Source: Picochlorum sp. 'celeri' (taxonomy: Eukaryota; Chlorophyta; Trebouxiophyceae). Taken from it: DNA of 64,000 bases. Where the stretch lies: positions 537,497 through 601,496 of the forward strand of contig JAACMV010000021.1 in NCBI GenBank assembly GCA_010909725.1. Direction: 5' to 3'. The notes beneath the pieces were generated by a model, which was given only the letters and a program-made list of their open reading frames with translations, made no database searches and had not been told where the DNA came from. Positions 11,703 through 21,646 of this stretch are shown here, in pieces (positions within the stretch are counted from its first letter, which is position 1; the number at the start of each line of letters is the position of its first letter). A program made the translations under genes and the position numbers.

Positions 11703-12872
11703 TTATTCCCAATTCGCAACGTCCTCGTCGTCAATTATATCAATATCGTCGGTTGAGGCAGAATCCAGTTTTGTAGGCATATTACCGTCTCCATTGGCAG
11801 GTGCTGATACTGTGGATCCCATGTCTGTCCATGAATCTTCCTCTAGCAGTGACGATGATGACGGTTGCTTTTCCCCTTGTCCTGTCTTTGCAACATCATC
11901 ATCATCGCACGAGGAAGTATCATGCTGCTGCTGTTCTTCTACAGATTTTTCCTGCTCCTCTTCTTCTCCAGCCCTGTCCTTTTCTTCTTCCTCTTCTTGT
12001 TCTTCTACAGATTTTTCCTCCTCCTTCTTCTCTTCTTCTTCTTTTTCTTCTTCTTTAGTAGTAGTACCATCCTTTTCTTCCTCTTGTTTTTCACAGTCCT
12101 CATGCTCCACCTGCGGAGGAACCTGAGTACTCTCACTTGGCTCAGTCTCATCTTCCCATTCAAAATCACCAGACTCGTCTCCTGTCCTGGCCGCAGCTTT
12201 AGCGATAAGAGTATATCTATCTTCCATAATACGTAGCTTGTACAAATAACGTGACCAAAAATCTTCCTCGCTCACATCATCCGGAACAAGGCGAGTATGC
12301 ATATCAAGCAGTGCAGGGCTCTGCTCCATGAGGGCGTCTGGACTCTCCTTCTCCAATGAAAATACATCTGTTTTCCACTTTTCATACGATTGTATATCCT
12401 CTGGATCTTCTGTAAATGTTGACGTGCTATTCTGTAAAGCTTTCCTCTCTAAATCAAGCCTGGAAAATTTGTAGTCTCCCCGTCCAGAGGAAGAAGAACC
12501 ATCCTTGGTGCTGCTTATGCCCAGTTCCGTCTGAAACGCTTTACTCAGCATACCATACGTCTCACTAGTTCCATTATAAAACTTTCTGCCCATCTCTTTC
12601 ATTTTTGACTGGGTCTCTGTCAGCAAGGTGGGCTGAGCAGCTCTTCCTGGTTCCTTCTGCCCAGACTGCTGGACCACCTTGGCTGTCCTCATGCTAATCT
12701 CATCAGTCAATGTCTTGGCACTCGCTGTTAGCTCTGACGTGTCTTCCTCAATTTCCTTTCGCATATCGGCGAATTCATTCTTCCATTCTGTGTTGCGAAA
12801 CGTTTCAGTTATATCGTTGGTGGACTTTTTCACAGCGTCTGACAACGCTGAAGCCAAGCCCCACACATCCAT
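11703..12872 (-). CDS. BSD-domain protein with acidic C-terminal tail
   Basis: A single exon of 389 aa starts MDVWGLASALSDAVKK. The N-terminal half is helical with predicted coiled-coil content, and the start resembles BSDC1/plant BSD proteins. The BSD domain lies near residues 165-230, with YEKWKTDVFSLE, LLDMHTRLVPDDVSEEDFW and the hallmark F/W pair in EDFWSRYLYKL. From about residue 240 the protein is low-complexity Glu/Lys/Gln with two copies of EKSVEEQ, giving a CTT-rich + strand at 11930-12110. BSD domains occur in TFIIH p62 and in synapse-associated or plant BSD proteins of poorly known function. I infer no specific function. The upstream neighbour TRM82 is divergent, about 160 bp away. 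Confidence 0.8.
   Translation of the reverse strand: MDVWGLASALSDAVKKSTNDITETFRNTEWKNEFADMRKEIEEDTSELTASAKTLTDEISMRTAKVVQQSGQKEPGRAAQPTLLTETQSKMKEMGRKFYNGTSETYGMLSKAFQTELGISSTKDGSSSSGRGDYKFSRLDLERKALQNSTSTFTEDPEDIQSYEKWKTDVFSLEKESPDALMEQSPALLDMHTRLVPDDVSEEDFWSRYLYKLRIMEDRYTLIAKAAARTGDESGDFEWEDETEPSESTQVPPQVEHEDCEKQEEEKDGTTTKEEEKEEEEKKEEEKSVEEQEEEEEKDRAGEEEEQEKSVEEQQQHDTSSCDDDDVAKTGQGEKQPSSSSLLEEDSWTDMGSTVSAPANGDGNMPTKLDSASTDDIDIIDDEDVANWE
11930..12110. repeat. Low-complexity CTT/CTC-rich tract coding acidic tail
   Basis: The + strand is a pyrimidine-rich run of TTC/CTC/CTT units. On the minus strand it encodes the Glu/Lys-rich tail of the BSD protein, with an internal duplication around the EKSVEEQ units. 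It is probably prone to slippage. Confidence 0.7.
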
Positions 12873-13030
12873 GGCTGTTTAGATCTCTTTTATTTGTAAT
12901 TGGAACGTCCGTTGGGAGTAAACTTGGCCCAGTATTGTGCAACAAGAGATTCATCCTTCTACATGGCTTCCTTCCTTAATATGGACATCTTGTCTCCTCT
13001 TGACCATCAATTCCTTCCCGATTCGGCGAT

Positions 13031-14304
13031 ATGGATGATAGATTATCTATTAACAATTTAAAAATAATGGAGCGGGATACAAGGGATCCTCTGAGAGCTG
13101 TCATTGCTCTGCATCCAACCAAGAGTGAATGCATTGCAGTAGCACTTGGGGACCAGATTCGAGTGTATGTTTCAATCGTTGCCTTCATATTATCATGTAT
13201 ATCTCATTTGAATTGAGCCATCTACGACTTTTGTCTGCAGCCGAGAATCAAGTGGAGTACAGACGGTGGAAGTGAAGCAGGACAGCAAGGCTGCTGCTGA
13301 CGGAGCACAGACGATCATTCGCGCCATGGTATTTAGTCCAGATGGTGCATATTTAGCTGCGGGAGGTGATGATAAGATGCTGTATCTGTATAAGACTGAT
13401 GACTGGCATATGATTCATGCATTGTACGTCTCATGCAATGTGATGTCAATACTGTGTGTGTCCCTGATGTTTAGAGTTACATCTGTGCAGTCCCTCAAAG
13501 AAGAAGATTAGTTCTGTGAGTTTCTCTCCTAGTGGCGAGCATATCTTTGCTGCAACAAAGTATGGAGACGTCTTAGTAGCTCCTGTACTGCCAGATGGCA
13601 ATGGATCATTTTCAGAAATGGCTCTTCTCATGGGTCATTTCTGTAGTATCATTACGTGCATCAAAGTCTCTCGTAATAATATGTGGCTTGCATCTTGTGA
13701 TAGAGAGGGTAAAGTTCGGGTAACTGTGATTCCATCCGACCCAATGCAGGGTGCACATGAGATTGTGTCATTCTGTCTAGGCCATGAGAAGTTTGTATCA
13801 GCTTGTGCTTTTATTGTACCAGAAAGTGGTAAGGAATTGATTCTTAGCGGCGGTGGTGATGGATTAATCAAATTGTGGAACCCTGTTGATGGACATGAAA
13901 TGGATTCTGTCGACCTAGGCAAGCCAATCTTGACACTAGCTTCCAGTGCGACTCAAGACCTTGTTTTTGCTGTGCTTGACGGGTCCAATGAGGTGACCGT
14001 ACTATCGGTGGACGAGAAGAACAAAATAGTGAGAGACAGTGTGTCGCTAGAGATACCTGTAGTCACTGGCGCTGATACAACAGCACAGGGACAGGCATGG
14101 TTTGTTGGGGGCCCAGTTGGTTCAGAATCCGGTCTGAGGGTTGCATGTATGCAGAGATCTGGGAATACATGGGAGCACGTTGCTACTCATGATTCGCTAT
14201 CGAAATTGGAAAACTGCAGTAAGGATGATATGCCGCTCTTTCACTCATATCTGCCAGAGAATTTGGACAAGAAGAGATGCAAAGTCACAACACAGGCAAT
14301 GTAA
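13031..14304 (+). CDS. TRM82: tRNA (guanine-N7) methyltransferase non-catalytic subunit, WDR4/TRM82
   Basis: Three exons, 13031-13164, 13241-13423 and 13491-14304, with introns of 76 and 67 nt (GTATGT and GTACGT donors, GCAG acceptors). The joined product is about 376 aa. It is a WD40 beta-propeller that stabilises the TRM8/METTL1 catalytic subunit for m7G46 of tRNA. Propeller repeats are seen at RAMVFSPDGAYLAAGGDD, SVSFSPSGEHIFAATKYGDV and WLASCDREGKVRVT. The diagnostic strand is GHEKFVSACAFI followed by LILSGGGDGLIKLWNPVDG. A slightly later Met (LKIMERD) could also serve as the start. The gene ends only 8 bp before the stop of the convergent TGD2 gene. Confidence 0.9.
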
Positions 14305-14312
14305 TGTTACAA

Positions 14313-15479
14313 TCAATCCACAACAATTCTACTCAAAGACTCTATCAGCTGTTTGAGATTGCTAGTTACCTTTTTATCGCTGGTCATATTACCCAAATCG
14401 CCCGTGATTCTTTCTACATGCTGAAGAGTCTTGGTCAGTGTTTGCACAGACTCCCTCAGAGCCTTGACGTTATTCTCAGTCAAAACCTCAGTCTGCAGTC
14501 TCTGAATATCAGCTGCAGCCTCCGCTGCCACTTGAGTCAGTGCTTCCACATTACCAACCAATCCCCCTTGTCTAAGTTCGACTAACAAGGGAATGACTTC
14601 GTCCGTCAGTTCCACAGCGCGCTTTAAAAGGGGCTGTGCTTCTTCTATGGCACTTTGTGCCGAGTTCATCGCCGCAAACATGGAATCTATACCTTGGGCA
14701 TCCATTTGATTCGCCAATTTGGTACACACATACACCAAATCATCCAATGCCACTCCTCTCTGCCCTTTGATGCGCCCCTGATGACACACCACCTTGCCCT
14801 CTGCCTCGCAGTCCTCATCCAATGGGTTAGCCACATACTCTGGCACAGGCACCTGTGGAGTGATATCAATGAGAGGCTCGGCTATCAAACCACTCTGATT
14901 TGCTTCTATTTTTGAATTCCTTGGAATCACTGTCGTCGCATCGCGCATTTCGACCAAGACATCAACCTTTTCAAGACTGGGCTGAACACTCAGCACACCC
15001 CCAACTGGAACTTCCCGAATTCTTACAGGAGTCCCCACGGAAATCCCACACGCGAGTGGAAATTCTAATATCAATTGATACCCTTGCCCTCGGCGACCCA
15101 ACTGCCCCCCTCGAGCCCAGGAAATCAACATGAGTGCAAAACCAATTCCAGCAAACACAAACAAACCAACTCCACCCTGAATCATGCTCGTTTTGCCGAT
15201 CCCAAAATCTCTCAATGGTTTCAGTAAATTCTCAAAAAATGGAACCACATTCTTCTTCTTCGAACTCAATACTTTCCGAACCTTTGAACCAGGACCCCCC
15301 TCCCCATCTGGGGAACTCTTTGCCCAAACACAAACGCTCCCCCTCCTTGACAGAAGAGGGGATGTAATACTGATATTATTTGAACATGGCTTTAGAATAG
15401 GCAATCGTATCCTGGGCACAGGAAGACGTGCACCCGTTTGCACGAGAGAGCCTCGTTGTTGCGACCAAACGAGCGACAT
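14313..15479 (-). CDS. TGD2: Plastid MCE/MlaD-domain lipid-transport protein, TGD2-like
   Basis: A single exon; the first in-frame ATG is at 15479 (MSLVWSQQRG), giving about 388 aa. TGD2 is the substrate-binding component of the TGD1/2/3 ABC importer that brings ER-derived lipids across the inner plastid envelope. The N-terminus is Arg/Ser rich and lacks acidic residues, as expected for a transit peptide. One transmembrane helix follows near residue 105 (GLFVFAGIGFALMLISW). The MCE domain comes next (YQLILEFPLACGISVGTPVRI, VGGVLSV, GLIAEPLIDITP). A long helical C-terminus is typical of the family. It is divergent from the HAD gene, about 230 bp away, and its 3' end nearly abuts TRM82. Confidence 0.9.
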   Translation of the reverse strand: MSLVWSQQRGSLVQTGARLPVPRIRLPILKPCSNNISITSPLLSRRGSVCVWAKSSPDGEGGPGSKVRKVLSSKKKNVVPFFENLLKPLRDFGIGKTSMIQGGVGLFVFAGIGFALMLISWARGGQLGRRGQGYQLILEFPLACGISVGTPVRIREVPVGGVLSVQPSLEKVDVLVEMRDATTVIPRNSKIEANQSGLIAEPLIDITPQVPVPEYVANPLDEDCEAEGKVVCHQGRIKGQRGVALDDLVYVCTKLANQMDAQGIDSMFAAMNSAQSAIEEAQPLLKRAVELTDEVIPLLVELRQGGLVGNVEALTQVAAEAAADIQRLQTEVLTENNVKALRESVQTLTKTLQHVERITGDLGNMTSDKKVTSNLKQLIESLSRIVVD

Positions 15480-15710
15480 GTACACGACGTATCGCAATCG
15501 TCAAACACCGAATGAAACAGTTGCTATATCGGAATAACAATACTAGCGGGCAGGGGGCATTGTACAGGACACATTCACAATACATCAAATGTAGGAATTT
15601 TCACAGGAGAAATCTTCGAAGAAGAATGCGGCAAAGGATTGCCACAGCCATGGCCTAAGATGCATATGAATAGATTGAGATTTGGTTGATAGATTTGAAA
15701 TTCCTGGACA

Positions 15711-16595
15711 ATGCCTGATATAGTATTCTCCGATATAGATGGGACATGTGTGCACTATGATATGGGTGAGACACTTGTGCCTTTCTGTGCTGACGTTGAT
15801 TTTGAAGGAGAGACTCCTTTGGGGTTGGAGCGAGCCGAGTTTCAGAAAGATGATACACGTGCATGGGTGCTTGCGTTGCCAGAGTCTTCGAGCGGGAGTA
15901 GAGGAATCATCAGTGTAGACACCCTGAAAGCATATGCTCGACTTCAAGACTTTGGATGTCGAGTCATCTTGGTGAGTGGATGTCGGTGTTCAACCTTGAT
16001 TCAGCGAATTCCTTATTTGCCTCAGGCAGATGCGTATGTTTGCGAGAGTGGGGGCAGAATATTCTATCCAGCTCAAGGGGGATTGTCTTTGGTAGAGGAC
16101 CTGGTGTGGCGAAATGCTCATAGCTCTTTGCCACCCGTCCAACCGAGTACCGTAGCGCCAGAGACATATTCGGGGGATTTATGGGAATTCTATAGAAATC
16201 TTAAATCAAAAGGAATAAACATCGATAGTAAAAATTATTCTACAGCATTTCGAGTGAAAGATAAAAGAGTGTCTGGGCAAGACGTTCCCTCATCCTTGGC
16301 ATATTCTACCAATCTAGGATCATTGGATATCTACCCAAAGACATCTGGAAAGTTGAATGCAGCTATATACCTGATGAATAAATTCAGCAGTGGGCCTGAA
16401 TCATCGGTGTTCATGTGCGATGATGACAATGACATTGAATTGGCATTGCATGTGTCCAGGGCCTACTTGCCAGGAATAACATCTGAAAGTATGCAGAAGA
16501 CTGTTGAAGAGAATAGGAATCATTTTTATGTCGCAAAAAGAAACGGAATATGGGGAACTGAAGAAGTTCTCTCTGAAATCATGTCAACATTGTGA
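15711..16595 (+). CDS. HAD-superfamily (type IIB/Cof-like) phosphatase
   Basis: A single exon of 294 aa. HAD motif I is FSDIDGTCVH (nucleophile and acid Asp). Motif II is the Ser in VILVSGCR. Motif III is Lys in LDIYPKTSGKLNA. Motif IV is the acidic FMCDDDNDIELA. The cap lies between motifs II and III as in the C2 (IIB) class, which includes Cof phosphatases, trehalose- and sucrose-phosphatases and phosphomannomutases. The substrate cannot be told from sequence. No clear targeting peptide is present, because motif I starts at residue 7. Its 3' end is 7 bp from the stop of the convergent ZNF593/BUD20 gene. Confidence 0.85.
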   Translation: MPDIVFSDIDGTCVHYDMGETLVPFCADVDFEGETPLGLERAEFQKDDTRAWVLALPESSSGSRGIISVDTLKAYARLQDFGCRVILVSGCRCSTLIQRIPYLPQADAYVCESGGRIFYPAQGGLSLVEDLVWRNAHSSLPPVQPSTVAPETYSGDLWEFYRNLKSKGINIDSKNYSTAFRVKDKRVSGQDVPSSLAYSTNLGSLDIYPKTSGKLNAAIYLMNKFSSGPESSVFMCDDDNDIELALHVSRAYLPGITSESMQKTVEENRNHFYVAKRNGIWGTEEVLSEIMSTL

Positions 16596-16602
16596 GACAT
16601 TG

Positions 16603-17062
16603 TTACATGGTCCCATTATCTGGCATGCCCATTCCACCAGCCCAATCTGCATCCTCCTGGGAATGTGGCTTAGGACCCTGTAATTCTTTAATCCTTTTCT
16701 TGTGCGCTTTCGTCTTTTCATGATCCGTCTGAGCTCGCTCTGAGACAAAGTATCTGGAGCATGGTGTACAGTAAAACTTGCCTCTGCCTGGGATATCTTC
16801 ATCCAATTCCTGGCTGCAATACGTGCATGATACTACTCAGTCATATTTAAAATTAAACACAGTATACACACATGTATGTATCCACGCACATGCTTGTTCC
16901 AACAGGTCCATGGGTACCTGTCACAACACCTTGTGGTTTTCTAACATCCTCCCAAGCTTGGTCAATATGACGCGCTCTAAACTTTTTTCTCACCCCCCTC
17001 TTATGCAATGATCCATTTTTTCTACTAGATCCAGTCTTTTTGCTTCTACCAGAAGAACCCAT
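16603..17062 (-). CDS. BUD20: C2H2 zinc-finger protein BUD20/ZNF593 (60S biogenesis)
   Basis: Two exons, 16890-17062 and 16603-16813, with a 76-nt intron. The product is about 127 aa. Bud20/ZNF593 is a shuttling factor that helps export of pre-60S ribosomal particles. The sequence shows a basic N-terminus (GSSGRSKKTGSSRK), the family signature KKFRARHIDQAWEDVRKPQ, then PGRGKFYCTPCSRYFVSERA with a single C2H2 finger (C-x2-C, then H-x5-H in DHEKTKAHKKR), and the tail SQEDADWAGGMGMPD, which resembles the TQEEAERAAGMG of homologues. The length is typical. The splice donor was chosen for frame (GTGCGT) and is the least certain part. The stop codon lies within TGTAA. Confidence 0.9.
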
Positions 17063-17351
17063 CTAAAGCTGAAACTTGAAGGAATTCTTCGAACTACCTG
17101 CTCACTTGGCAAGATGCATGTGATATAGTGGCACCACGAAATCCCTCTATCCCTTCCTCTGGGTCTATTTTCTCACTTTTATATATTAATAAGATTGCAT
17201 TTCACATGCATTCCGCCGCATACCCCAATTGAGGTCTTGCATTGAGGGCCTGCATACCAATACTATCAAAATAACAAGGATCAACATTTTCAAGAGATAC
17301 CTGTGCATCGTGCTATCCACGCTGTTTTTGAAAAATCAATAACAATGCATC

Positions 17352-18427
17352 ATGAGTGAAGAATACCCAAGGAAAATTGCACAGATAGTCGCAGCAGAGA
17401 TGCTGCAGTCTAAAAATATAGAGGGCGTGCAAAAATCTTCGTTAGAGGTCCTTGAGGATCTATTATTGCGGTATTTGACAGAATTAGGAAGACAGTCTCA
17501 TAAAAATGCGGAAATAGCTCGGCGCACTGTGTGCAATCCCACAGATGTGGTATGTTCACATTCTTTTTGGGACACGTGTGTGGACGTACAAATACTAACC
17601 CCGTTCTCTTTTCTTTGCCGTAGATGGTAGCATTATCGAATCAAGGGATTTCAATCGAAGATCTGCAAAAGTATAGAAAGTCGGCACCAGATGTTGATTT
17701 CGCTCAACCGGTCTGTGACTTTCCTGTACCAAAAAAGGTCACCCAAGGAAAGACGTTTGCCGAGCTAAACGAAACTCCTCCTGGGAATATCCCCGATTTT
17801 CTGCCAGCATTTCCAGATGAACATGCGTATGTCGAGACGGAGGAGTATACTCCTGTGAATAATACGGTGACTGAGCAGATGAAGAAGATTATAGAGCAGA
17901 AAGAGGCTGCAACAGAGGCATTGGTTGCTATGGCAGACAGGGTTGCGCCGCCTGTTCTTGAAAAGAACGAAGAGGTAGAGAAGACGACAAAAACTGACGA
18001 GGATGGTAGTGCTGAGAGGAAGAATCCTTTCCTGTTGCCAGCGAGCTGGGAGGACACGACTTCCAATACAATAGATGCCCTGCTGGCTGTGGACAGCAGG
18101 TTACAGGACAAGACGAAAGGTGACGATACAGTGCATTCGGATGGTGATGTACAAATAGAAGCGAGTCCAACTGCACCTGTGGCAAAACCAGTCGGGCCAA
18201 AAGAGCTGTTTGCACAGTGGTCATGGGTTGGAGGACTAACAGACAGGAATAAATTAGCTTTCAGTGGGGCCAAAGCCGCCGCGCTGTACGATTCCGGAGA
18301 AGGTGAGTTTGTCCAGAAAAGGCAAGTAGAGAATCTGTTGACACAGAATGTTACCGAAGAACGAGAAGGCACTGCAGCAGGAGCAGAGAACCTTGATGCC
18401 ATGGACTTGGATGATGAAGAAATCTAA
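17352..18427 (+). CDS. TAF8: TFIID subunit TAF8
   Basis: Two exons, 17352-17549 and 17624-18427, join across a 74-nt intron in phase 0 for about 333 aa. TAF8 pairs with TAF10 in general transcription factor TFIID. The N-terminal 75 residues form the bromodomain-associated histone fold (AQIVAAEMLQSKNIEGVQKS, LRYLTELGRQSHKNAEIA, CNPTDV plus MVALSNQGISIEDL). The TAF8 C-terminal signature follows: GNIPDFLPAFPDEHAYVET. The rest is acidic and probably disordered. It converges with the FHA gene 47 bp away. Confidence 0.9.
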
Positions 18428-18474
18428 ATCTTCTTCTCAACCATGAATAGAAAAAAAACATGTATGCATATCAT

Positions 18475-18942
18475 TTACTCGCTTTCTTCTGTAGCAAAGA
18501 TGAAGCTTCCCAAATGAGAATCTCCAAAGACAATTTCTTCTCCAACTCGAACAGCAACCTCCTGGTTGGGCTCAATCTCTTTCCCATTCAACAATGTGCC
18601 ATTCGTACTCCCAAGATCCATCACTGTAAGAACGTTGTCCTCATCTAGCTTCAAGAGGGCATGACGCGCAGAAATGGTGGGGACATTAACTTGTATCTCA
18701 ACTTCTCCTTCACGGCCGAGCTCAAAAACTCCAGGGGACAATTCGATCACCGCAGGATCTGGGTTGTCAAATGTCGCAGATATATGATCTGTCCCACCAT
18801 CGCCATTTGGAACGAGCAAGTACCTCGTCGCGTGGCAGACGAGCGCGTGTCTTCTTGAGGCCACGTGTCCCCTTCCGTGGGCGAACACTCGTGGGAGAGG
18901 AGCCGCCCGCATGCAAACTGCACAATTTGTATACATTTTCAT
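18475..18942 (-). CDS. Small plastid-targeted FHA-domain protein
   Basis: A single exon of 155 aa. The first ~45 residues are Arg/Ala/His rich without acidic residues (VFAHGRGHVASRRHALVCHA), consistent with a plastid transit peptide. The rest is one FHA domain with the phosphothreonine-binding residues: FELGREGEVEIQV, ISARHALL, and DLGSTNGTLLNGKEI. FHA domains bind phospho-Thr. Land plants and cyanobacteria have similar stand-alone FHA proteins with poorly known roles. The function is inferred only as phospho-dependent binding in the plastid. Confidence 0.85.
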   Translation of the reverse strand: MKMYTNCAVCMRAAPLPRVFAHGRGHVASRRHALVCHATRYLLVPNGDGGTDHISATFDNPDPAVIELSPGVFELGREGEVEIQVNVPTISARHALLKLDEDNVLTVMDLGSTNGTLLNGKEIEPNQEVAVRVGEEIVFGDSHLGSFIFATEESE

Positions 18943-19174
18943 CTAGGGTTTTGATAAAAAGACAGCATGAACGAGTGAAATGAGTGAAACAAGGGAGAGA
19001 ACAAACCTGTCTGGGTCTTGAACATTTTCAACAGGTAGATGAGTGACACAGAGCAAATCGATGTTATACGATCTTTTACAAAGATTTTCAGTCGAACTAT
19101 TTTAATTTAATGATGGTAATACACGGTAGGTCGCAATCGCAATGCCTATCATCAATAGATGGAAGGCAGCACAT

Positions 19175-19186
19175 CTCTCATGAGAG
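19175..19186. repeat. 12-bp perfect palindrome near SEC61 3' end
   Basis: CTCTCATGAGAG lies about 40 bp downstream of the SEC61 alpha stop and is embedded in a partly symmetrical GAGA-rich segment. It could form a small stem in the SEC61 3' UTR. The function is unknown. Confidence 0.4.
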
Positions 19187-19225
19187 AGATGAGATCTCTG
19201 GATTCTCCCATACATTCCATCTCAG

Positions 19226-20771
19226 TTACCACACACTTCCACCCATTTCTTGTCTTTCTCTTTCATATTGTTCCCAATATTGGTAAATGTTTGTCACTGC
19301 CAAGAGAATTCCTGTTCCGGATCCAATAGCACCCATAAAGTCAGCCACAATTGTTAATGCGCCAATGCACATTCCACCAAATGCGGCAGCTGTAGGAATA
19401 TAACGATTAAGCTCCTTCTTTAACGATCCCACCGTATCCCGGTGACCTTGCAAAAAGTACTGCTGCTCACGCAAATTCTTTGCAACTTCAGATGCACTCT
19501 GACCAGACACTTCAATCCAGGTCACAGAGAAGAGGGCACAGGCAGCCAACATAAAGGCAACATAGAAAACTGTATGGATTGGATTCGCTGCAGCCTCAGC
19601 AAGAGAGTGTGGTGGTGTAATATAATACACGAGTCCACCAACCGGCATCATTTGCTCAGAGTACATGCTATCTGCTTCCCAGCGTCCTAGCAACTGTACC
19701 AAAATATTGGCACCAAAGCGCTTGTACAGCATCTGTGAAACAAAGTACAGATTTGATACAAGAGCTGACTGAAGAATAATTGGCATATTGGATGTATAGA
19801 AGAGCTTGATGGGATAGTTCATGGATGCTCCGCGTGCCCTCTTTGACCTCATTGGAAGCTCCACCTTGAATCCCTGGAAGTACACAACCATGCAGAAGAC
19901 TCCCACAGTTGCGAGCAACTGCATCATATTGGGCATTCCCTGGCGATAGAAAGCTTCTTTCATAGCTTTGGTCTTATCTCCTCTGGTCAACAGCAACTGA
20001 ACGGTGTTGATCATGGCACCTTCAAACTGTGGGCCTGATCCCATGTTGAAGGTATACGGACTCAACGCCTTCCACATGATGCTCTCGCAAATATTCGTAG
20101 AAATGAACAGACTGATTGCAGATCCGAGACCCCATCCATTCTGAAGCATATTGTCGATCAGCATAACAAGCAGACCAGCAAAGAAGAGCTGGGCAACAAT
20201 CAAGACACAATTGAACACACCAAGCTCTGACGGTGGACCATACATACCGGTCCAAACATACACAATAGCCTGTCCCAGAGTAATCAATAATCCAAGAGTT
20301 GATTCGGCAGTCTTCATAAGCTCCCGGTCACTCTTCACGCCCTGATCAATCTCAATCAGCTTGGATCCGACCAGCAACTGCACGATCAACCCAGCCGTGA
20401 TAATCGGACCAGTTCCCAACTCCATCACAGTTCCTCTACTAGAAGCCATAATCATTCTGGCCCAGTACAGAGGATCTGCCCCGCTGGATGCCTTGATCCC
20501 ATACAGAGGAAGTTGCGAGCACACCAAAAAGATTGCCAAGCACGCGAGCGTCGTCACGAATCTCTTCCTACAATACAGTAGCAATCAACCGTCTATCAAA
20601 TATATGATACATCATGGATGGCATAGCATCGTGACTGAGCAGCCTCGATGCGCCATGGTCATCGACTGATGGAACGTACTTGAAGGGAACTCTTCGTTCC
20701 TGTGGAGCAGGCACATCAGGAATAATCCTTTGTGCCGGCTTGAATAAATTCAGCAATTTGAAATTTCCCAT
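19226..20771 (-). CDS. SEC61A: Protein translocon subunit SEC61 alpha
   Basis: Exons 20680-20771 and 19226-20567 with a 112-nt intron (GTACGT donor) give about 477 aa, matching the usual 476. This is the pore subunit of the ER translocon (SecY homologue, ten transmembrane helices). The start was set at [12 protein letters not shown] because family members begin MG. The N-terminus [12 protein letters not shown] joins [23 protein letters not shown] (helix 1). The plug/helix 2 region [33 protein letters not shown] and [15 protein letters not shown] (ribosome-facing loop) are present. GRDTV-like and [18 protein letters not shown] follow near the C-terminus. An ATG two codons upstream (20777) is also possible. 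Confidence 0.95.
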
Positions 20772-21646
20772 CGTCAATTAATTGTACAAGTTGGGCGGGA
20801 AGGGTCAAGGCTTTACCTCATGCTCCCTGTGTGCTCATCATCATCATCATCATCATCATGAGTAGCGTATGTGGGACTCATGAGAGAATGTCGAGATGAG
20901 ATGGAAGAGACATGTGTTTGTCATCGCAGGGGGAGTATCCTGTTGACACATGCAATGAAAACACACACAAGCAACACACACATGTTATGCCATGTTACAT
21001 ATATATTAATATAGAGAGATGACAACCTTTTTTCCAAAGCACTGCAGGCCACTGCTCAAATGCGAAAAGGCTCTTCCATAGGGACTGTGTCGTACGAGCA
21101 AACTCCCAGGAATATGGTGCCTTTCCTTGGACTTGAGAGCAGGAGCCGTCAACGCAGCAGCGGAGGCGCCATTTATTTGGCTCTTTGTCTTCTTCTCTTA
21201 CGCTTTAAGCGTCTCATTCTCTTCTTTCTCCACTGCATATAATACATCGAATATTATGTGAGCCATATAGAGCGTCAATGAGATTGTGCGATCGTGTTGG
21301 GCATGTTCTGCTGATGGCCGAGAACGAGTTGAAAACAGCCGTGCGCATGGCTTGGATAGAATCCAAGGGCGTCTTAATTACTCAAACGTATCAGAAGGAT
21401 GACATACCTTGGCTCTCATATTGACTTTATTCAGAAATACAATATGCGGGTCCGAGGGGGTGGCTGCGGCTCTTGTGACTTGGATGGACTCTCGTGGTTG
21501 GATGGTACCTCCCATCAGAAAGGGTGTGTGATGGGCATGGTACCTCGCCTTGCTGGTGTACCCCACAGAGGATTTCATTCTTGGTCTGAAGGGGATATGC
21601 AGGGTGATATGGCACAAAGGTAATATAATTATATATATAGATCACA
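20772..21646. other. Long intergenic spacer (875 bp) between SEC61A and an orphan gene
   Basis: This divergent spacer holds the SEC61A promoter side and the 5' flank of the orphan gene. It contains the TCA repeat at 20835-20859 and an AT-rich tract near 20998-21015. A short + frame at 21060-21242 (60 aa) ends in a very hydrophobic stretch (LALCLLLLRFKRLILFFLHC). Another + frame occupies 21399-21623. Neither resembles a known protein; either could be an unrecognised exon or chance. I see no RNA gene. Confidence 0.5.
20835..20859. repeat. (TCA)n microsatellite
   Basis: About eight tandem TCA units lie roughly 60-90 bp upstream of the SEC61A start codon, in the presumed 5' UTR or promoter. Confidence 0.9.

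Noticed and set aside
11665..12236. Ser- or Phe/Leu-rich + strand frames in the BSD gene
   Set aside because: They are the complementary reading of the Glu/Lys repeat tail and are artefacts of low-complexity sequence.
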